Assembly (NCBI GenBank): GCA_001600455.1
Contig: BCKC01000007.1
Location: 2,916,019-2,980,018 of the forward strand
Length of the DNA stretch: 64,000 nt
Source: Endocalyx cinctus
Lineage: Eukaryota > Ascomycota > Sordariomycetes > Amphisphaeriales > Apiosporaceae
Direction: 5' to 3'
Made by a program: the position numbers and the translations under genes. Below the pieces are notes generated by a model, which ran no database searches, was not told the origin of the DNA, and saw only the letters and a program-made list of their open reading frames with translations. Each line of letters begins with the position of its first letter. Positions within the stretch are counted from its first letter, which is position 1. Below, in pieces: positions 60,027 to 64,000 of this stretch.

Positions 60027-60845
60027 TGACCAATGGATGCAGTGCATGGCCGAATCGTGGGCCATCGCGGGAGCTTCCGGTATCGTGATTACCGGGCGCA
60101 AGGTTGATGTGCTCGAGGGCGTCGCCACACGAATCCGGAGTCTCGCCCCGCCCGGCACTAAAATCCTCGCCCAGGGAGCCGACATCACCAACGAAGCCTC
60201 AGTTGCGGCGCTCTTCGCGGCAGCCAAGGAAGCGATTGGCAAGATCGATGTGCTGATAAACAGCGCGGGGAGTTTGGAACCCGGCCCCGTTGGTGCCACC
60301 GATGCCACGAAATTCTTCCAAGACTTCCAGGTCAATGTGCTGGGATCGTACCTAATGACGCAACACTTTCTCGCCCAGGCGGACAGCGCTGGCACTATTA
60401 TCAGCATGACGACGGGCGCTATCGCTAACGTGTTTCCGGGTATGGGGGGCTACACGGCGTCCAAGCTGGCACTTGTGCGCATCATGGAAAACTTGCACGT
60501 CGAACAGCCGGGTACACGCGTTTTATGCTCATGCCGGGAATTGTCCAGACCGATATGACACTCGATTCGTTGAAGCCGTATGCCAAGGATAGCTCTAGTC
60601 TCAGTGGCAGCTGGACCCTTTTCTTGTCTACTCCGCGCACCGAAGGGATGCGTGGCGGCATAATTAGCGTAAACTGTAAGTCCTCTTCCAATGCTAAAAG
60701 ATCACTAATCTTCTGACATGCGACGGCGTCGCAAGGGGATATCGAGGAGATAGAGGCGCATAAAGATCAGATCGTTGGCGACAATCTGCTTAGTCGGGCT
60801 TTCTTGAACGCTAAGCTTGGAAAGGATGGGCACCCCTGGACGTGA
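60027..60845 (+). pseudogene. SDR pseudogene: damaged 5' end, internal frameshift
   Basis: Most of a classical SDR is readable: AGASGIVITGRKVDVLEGVA, IDVLINSAGSLEPGPVG (NSAG), the catalytic GGYTASKLALVRIM (Tyr, Lys), and after a one-base frame shift near 60515-60530 MPGIVQTDMTLDSLKPYAKD. An intron (60676..60735) then leads to DIEEIEAHKDQIVGDNLLSR and a TGA at 60843-60845. The Rossmann TGxxxGIG turn is destroyed: only ACCAATGGATGCAGTGCATG in a shifted frame recalls it. The gene is a recent relic. It is markedly GC-rich compared with the flanking AT-rich block. Confidence 0.82.
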
Positions 60846-61560
60846 GGCGGCTAGACAACAAGAGACTACGGAGCAGGTGCACTGAGGTCTAGCGGAGTTC
60901 GTGGCAGTGACCCGAGTAGCGATGGTGTCGGGTTATCGTCTCTACGTAGTTGAAATCATGAATCTTTATAATAACTTGCGCCAGGAGAATTTCCTCGCTA
61001 TTCGTATTTGCACTATTCTTCTCTATTCTTCTCTATTCTTCTATTTTCTTCTAGTAGCATGTCGTCGTCGTCGGTAGGCGGAAATGGCAGTTGCACTTCA
61101 CTTACCCAAGCCGCATACATTTTCAGTGATTAAAATGGCGTTGCTTCAAACGACATGGGAAAGAACGTTATCATAGTTTAGTTCTTGTTCTATGCCATTT
61201 TCAATTAATGGTATTCCTCTACAGGTTCCAGATTTTTGATTTACAAGCAGTCCTAAATGAATGACTGGATACTGTTAACGTTATACGCCATCCCATAGTC
61301 AACGATATGCCATCCGATTAACCACGGCTGCGGCTTCGACGAGGTCTTCTCCACAGAGTCGTCTTGCATAAGTCGCATGAAAAAAATTTCCCCCACCTAA
61401 ATCTCAGATGCTCAAGATCCCGTACGAAATTTTTAAATATGATGATGATTGAATGTAATAAAAAATAAGACAAGAATTCTGATGAGACAACTAGTAAATT
61501 TATGCATCTAACGCTACACCCTGCGTACATAATAAATACAAAGAAGCAAGAGCACTATTA
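60846..61560. other. Intergenic stretch
   Basis: Nothing recognised apart from a short TTCTTCTCTA tandem near 61016-61045 and the 3' flank of the UstYa-family gene. Confidence 0.5.
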
Positions 61561-62784
61561 TTATAGCTCGTCCTCCCCGAAGCAAACCTTCGTCTGCCAG
61601 TACATATATTCCTTCGGCTCATGTGTCGTCATTGGCCCGGGCTTAAAATATACGGCGTCGAGCTTATCCAAGCAGTGCTTAATATGGCCCGGGTAGATAT
61701 CCCTCGCGCACACGTGTCTGCCGCTCTCCTTAGCGTTAAAATACCGTCGAAACGCGAGGATACAGTGGGCGTCGTGGAAGGTGCTGTCCCACTCGATGGC
61801 GACTTCGCGCGAGCCCAGCCACGCCGGTCGGACATAGTCTCCGCGGTCCGCGACCCGCGTCATATGCGGGTAACGTTGCCGGAACCACTGCTGGTACCGG
61901 TCTTCTTCCTCATCGTACAGGTGCGCCGGCACTAGCGCCTGGTCGTCCATCCGAAACGCCCACTCCCCGTCGCGATGCGGGTGCGAGTGTGTCCAGTCGC
62001 TGGCGTTATGCCACTGGATTCGAAGCTGGTACTTGGGACCGATGCTGTCGCCCGTGGGATAACGGACATAACCGTTGGATAATGATGATGAGGAGGAGGG
62101 GTAGTAGTCGGCATGAGCCGCTTGTGACGAGTTTGAGGAAGAAGATGTATCGGAATAGTTGCCGGACCGGAGGAAAGCCACGATGAAGATGAGAATAACG
62201 AGTAACGAGACGCCGCGGAGAAGTCTTCCAGGGAGAGAAGAGTAAGGGCGATGCCGTAACGAAGACGATGATTCTAAGTCCGAGAGATTATTCACATCTG
62301 AAAATCTTCCAAACACCGATCGAAGAGACCTATGCCTTGTTGGAAATTCTTCGCTGCGAGGGTCATTTGTATCCACGCGCTCCAGGCAGTCTGCGATGGC
62401 TGGCTTAAGAAGGTTGACCACCAACAAATAAGATCTTTTAGACTCGCTTTCTATAAATGAAAGCATAAGTGGCTTTGGGTTTTCGTTGTTTGAAGACTCG
62501 AGATGAAACTGCAAGGCCTCGGCAGCGTCTTCAAGATCCACGGCATCACATTTAGATATTCTAGAAACCCATACCAGCGCCGTCGTGGAGCTATTGTCGA
62601 TACTCTCTATACGCAGAAGAGCAGTTCTTGTTTCTGTATTATTGGGGGAATCTACTGTATGTCTGAGAAAAGAGAACACGCTCTGCGATGCTCCGTATGG
62701 CATCTGCGGCGTGCACCAGAGAATGGTGAGTATCGGCTTCTCGCCTTCAAAGGGGGAGTTTTCATGTCTCATCGTCATTTTCAT
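61561..62784 (-). CDS. UstYa-family (DUF3328) membrane protein with a long N-terminal extension, about 407 aa
   Basis: One open frame ends in TAA at 61561. The first ATG is at 62784 (MKMTMRHENSPFEGEKPILT); ATGs follow two and four codons later. A single transmembrane helix (LLRGVSLLVILIFIVAFLRS) lies at about 190-208. The C-terminal part has the family's paired motifs, FHDAHCILAFRRYF and GHIKHCLDKLDAVYF, 25 residues apart (HxxHC…HxxHC), which bind copper or act in oxidation in UstYa-type enzymes. Ordinary members have only 30-60 residues before the helix; this one has about 185, including ILTILWCTPQMPYGASQSVF, and the extension has no resemblance I know. Either it is a real cytosolic domain or the true start is further downstream. 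No RiPP precursor is visible nearby. Confidence 0.8.
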   Translation of the reverse strand: MKMTMRHENSPFEGEKPILTILWCTPQMPYGASQSVFSFLRHTVDSPNNTETRTALLRIESIDNSSTTALVWVSRISKCDAVDLEDAAEALQFHLESSNNENPKPLMLSFIESESKRSYLLVVNLLKPAIADCLERVDTNDPRSEEFPTRHRSLRSVFGRFSDVNNLSDLESSSSLRHRPYSSLPGRLLRGVSLLVILIFIVAFLRSGNYSDTSSSSNSSQAAHADYYPSSSSSLSNGYVRYPTGDSIGPKYQLRIQWHNASDWTHSHPHRDGEWAFRMDDQALVPAHLYDEEEDRYQQWFRQRYPHMTRVADRGDYVRPAWLGSREVAIEWDSTFHDAHCILAFRRYFNAKESGRHVCARDIYPGHIKHCLDKLDAVYFKPGPMTTHEPKEYMYWQTKVCFGEDEL

Positions 62785-63549
62785 TATCACTATAGAAGAA
62801 GAACACACCCAAGGAGAATTTTCTTTGGTTTGAAGAAGTGCTGAGGACGAGGAGGAGACTTTGTGTGACTACTCGGAGTTTCACTAAGGGAAATTGTGAT
62901 CCGCTGACAAGGGCCGAAAGGAGGTATTTGGTACGAGATACATTGAGAATCATGCGGATGGCTATAATTGGCTCTACAGACAATTAGAACGAGTATATCG
63001 TATTAATTTCTCCTTTATCTCGGCATTATCGGCTTATTAATGGTGTAGTATAATGTAGTAGCCAAGCAGAGCTGAATCAACCTTGACCATAGATCCTTCC
63101 GAAAATCCAGGAAATCATTTAAACACCCCAGTTATGCGGGCAGGTGGGCTGCATGGGAGAGCAAAAGATACGAGCAGGGGTCTGATCTTGAGAAATCTAG
63201 TGTAATAAGTTTAATCAAAGACTCCATAAAGATTTGCTTACCAAGTGGAGATCACAAAAACGGAAGGGAATACGGTGGACGTGGGTAATATTAACGTATT
63301 TTAGTATAGATTTGACCGTAATAGAGATAGACAACACATTCTTCGCATCATGCCATTTTATCATTTTTCTTTTTGGTTTATGCAAGTTCTTCCTAGTACC
63401 AATTCACAGTCAGTCAATCATTTCCATGTATATTTCCCCCATCTCATAGATCAAAAACATCAATTCGGGACTCATCCTACATTGGATAGTTGAACCAGTT
63501 CTACACGGCCCGCCCAACTCATGTTTCTTCCCCTTCGCACACTCTTGCG
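62785..63549. other. Divergent intergenic region
   Basis: Between the start codons of the UstYa-family gene and the secreted-protein gene. No feature is recognised. Confidence 0.5.
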
Positions 63550-63861
63550 ATGAAGTCTGTTGCGATTCTCCTACTACTCACAGTTTGTGGCCATGTCCTG
63601 GCATCCCCTTATCCTTCAAAACGAGATGTAAGTGTAAGGCCGACATCTACATTTCACTGGGAAACGCGATTCACTGACCTGAATGTTTTCCTTCAGTTGA
63701 AGAAAGCCACTTTTCCGGTCGGGAACTGGGCTGATGAGCACAAATGGGAGACGGAAGATATTCCGGTAGAACATGATATATCAATAGCAAAGTGGTTTGA
63801 TCAAATCGATGTTCCGGAGCCTTGGGAGAAGGGGGAAATGATGGATCACGGTCACCACTGA
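63550..63861 (+). CDS. Small secreted acidic protein, 80 aa after splicing (103 aa if unspliced)
   Basis: The start is the ATG at 63550, giving a clear signal peptide (MKSVAILLLLTVCGHVLASP) followed by a Lys-Arg pair (YPSKRD). A 69-bp intron (63628..63696) with GTAAGT, CTGAC and TTCAG fits perfectly and is a multiple of three without stops, so retention would also be coding. The mature part is acidic with aspartate-tryptophan phrases (NWADEHKWETEDIPVEHD, AKWFDQIDVPEPWEKGE) and a His-rich end (MMDHGHH), and has no cysteine. I do not recognise the family; secretion and Kex2-like processing are the only supported statements. Confidence 0.75.
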   Translation: MKSVAILLLLTVCGHVLASPYPSKRDVSVRPTSTFHWETRFTDLNVFLQLKKATFPVGNWADEHKWETEDIPVEHDISIAKWFDQIDVPEPWEKGEMMDHGHH

Positions 63862-64000
63862 CGAATCACCATTCTATTCAATGAAAGTTTAATTCAAAAT
63901 AAAATATAATGAAACTGAATATTTTGAAAATCTGTGGCCACATTTGACGCCTAACCTCTTCTTCTACTTATTGGTGTCGCCCAAGATTTAAGCCTCTCTA

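Overview
The window is nuclear DNA of a filamentous ascomycete (Pezizomycotina). The evidence is short GT-AG introns (about 35-120 bp), fungus-specific families (CFEM-PTH11 receptor, Zn2Cys6 regulator, UstYa/DUF3328 proteins, NACHT-ankyrin NLR, HR-PKS-NRPS), and an AT-rich, RIP-like island beside gene-dense DNA. All functions are inferred from motifs read by eye. Exon joins were checked by hand for splice consensus and frame.

Layout. 0-5 kb: the start of an acyl-CoA ligase cut by the window edge and two small secreted proteins. 5-11 kb: mostly intergenic DNA with hairpins and repeats around an O-methyltransferase-fold gene. 11-39 kb: a secondary-metabolite cluster with a 3,845-residue PKS-NRPS hybrid (11231..23080), an AT-rich island, a DHA2-type MFS exporter, an EthD-domain protein, a four-TM DUF1772-like protein, a trans-acting enoyl reductase, a Zn2Cys6 regulator, a CFEM-PTH11 receptor and an alpha/beta-hydrolase. 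39-42 kb: an inverted-repeat element followed by remnants of a P450 and a second O-methyltransferase. 42-50 kb: an SDR, a serine carboxypeptidase pseudogene, a class I methyltransferase and a UstYa-like fragment. 50.8-59.2 kb: a head-to-head pair of a 1,249-residue NLR-like protein and a SNF2 helicase. 59-64 kb: an SDR pseudogene, a UstYa-family protein with a long N-terminal extension and a small secreted protein.

How the cluster may work. The synthase has intact KS, AT, DH, KR, ACP, C, A, PCP and terminal reductase motifs, but its C-methyltransferase and enoyl reductase regions have lost their cofactor motifs. The separate enoyl reductase therefore probably supplies enoyl reduction. The reductase domain keeps its Tyr-Lys pair, which together with the alpha/beta-hydrolase favours reductive release as an aminoaldehyde over Dieckmann release. 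The O-methyltransferase-fold protein next to the synthase has Arg where the family has its catalytic His. That pattern recalls the SAM-dependent pericyclases (LepI type) of PKS-NRPS pathways, so this protein is the best candidate here for a new activity. The decayed P450 and second methyltransferase suggest the pathway has lost tailoring steps.
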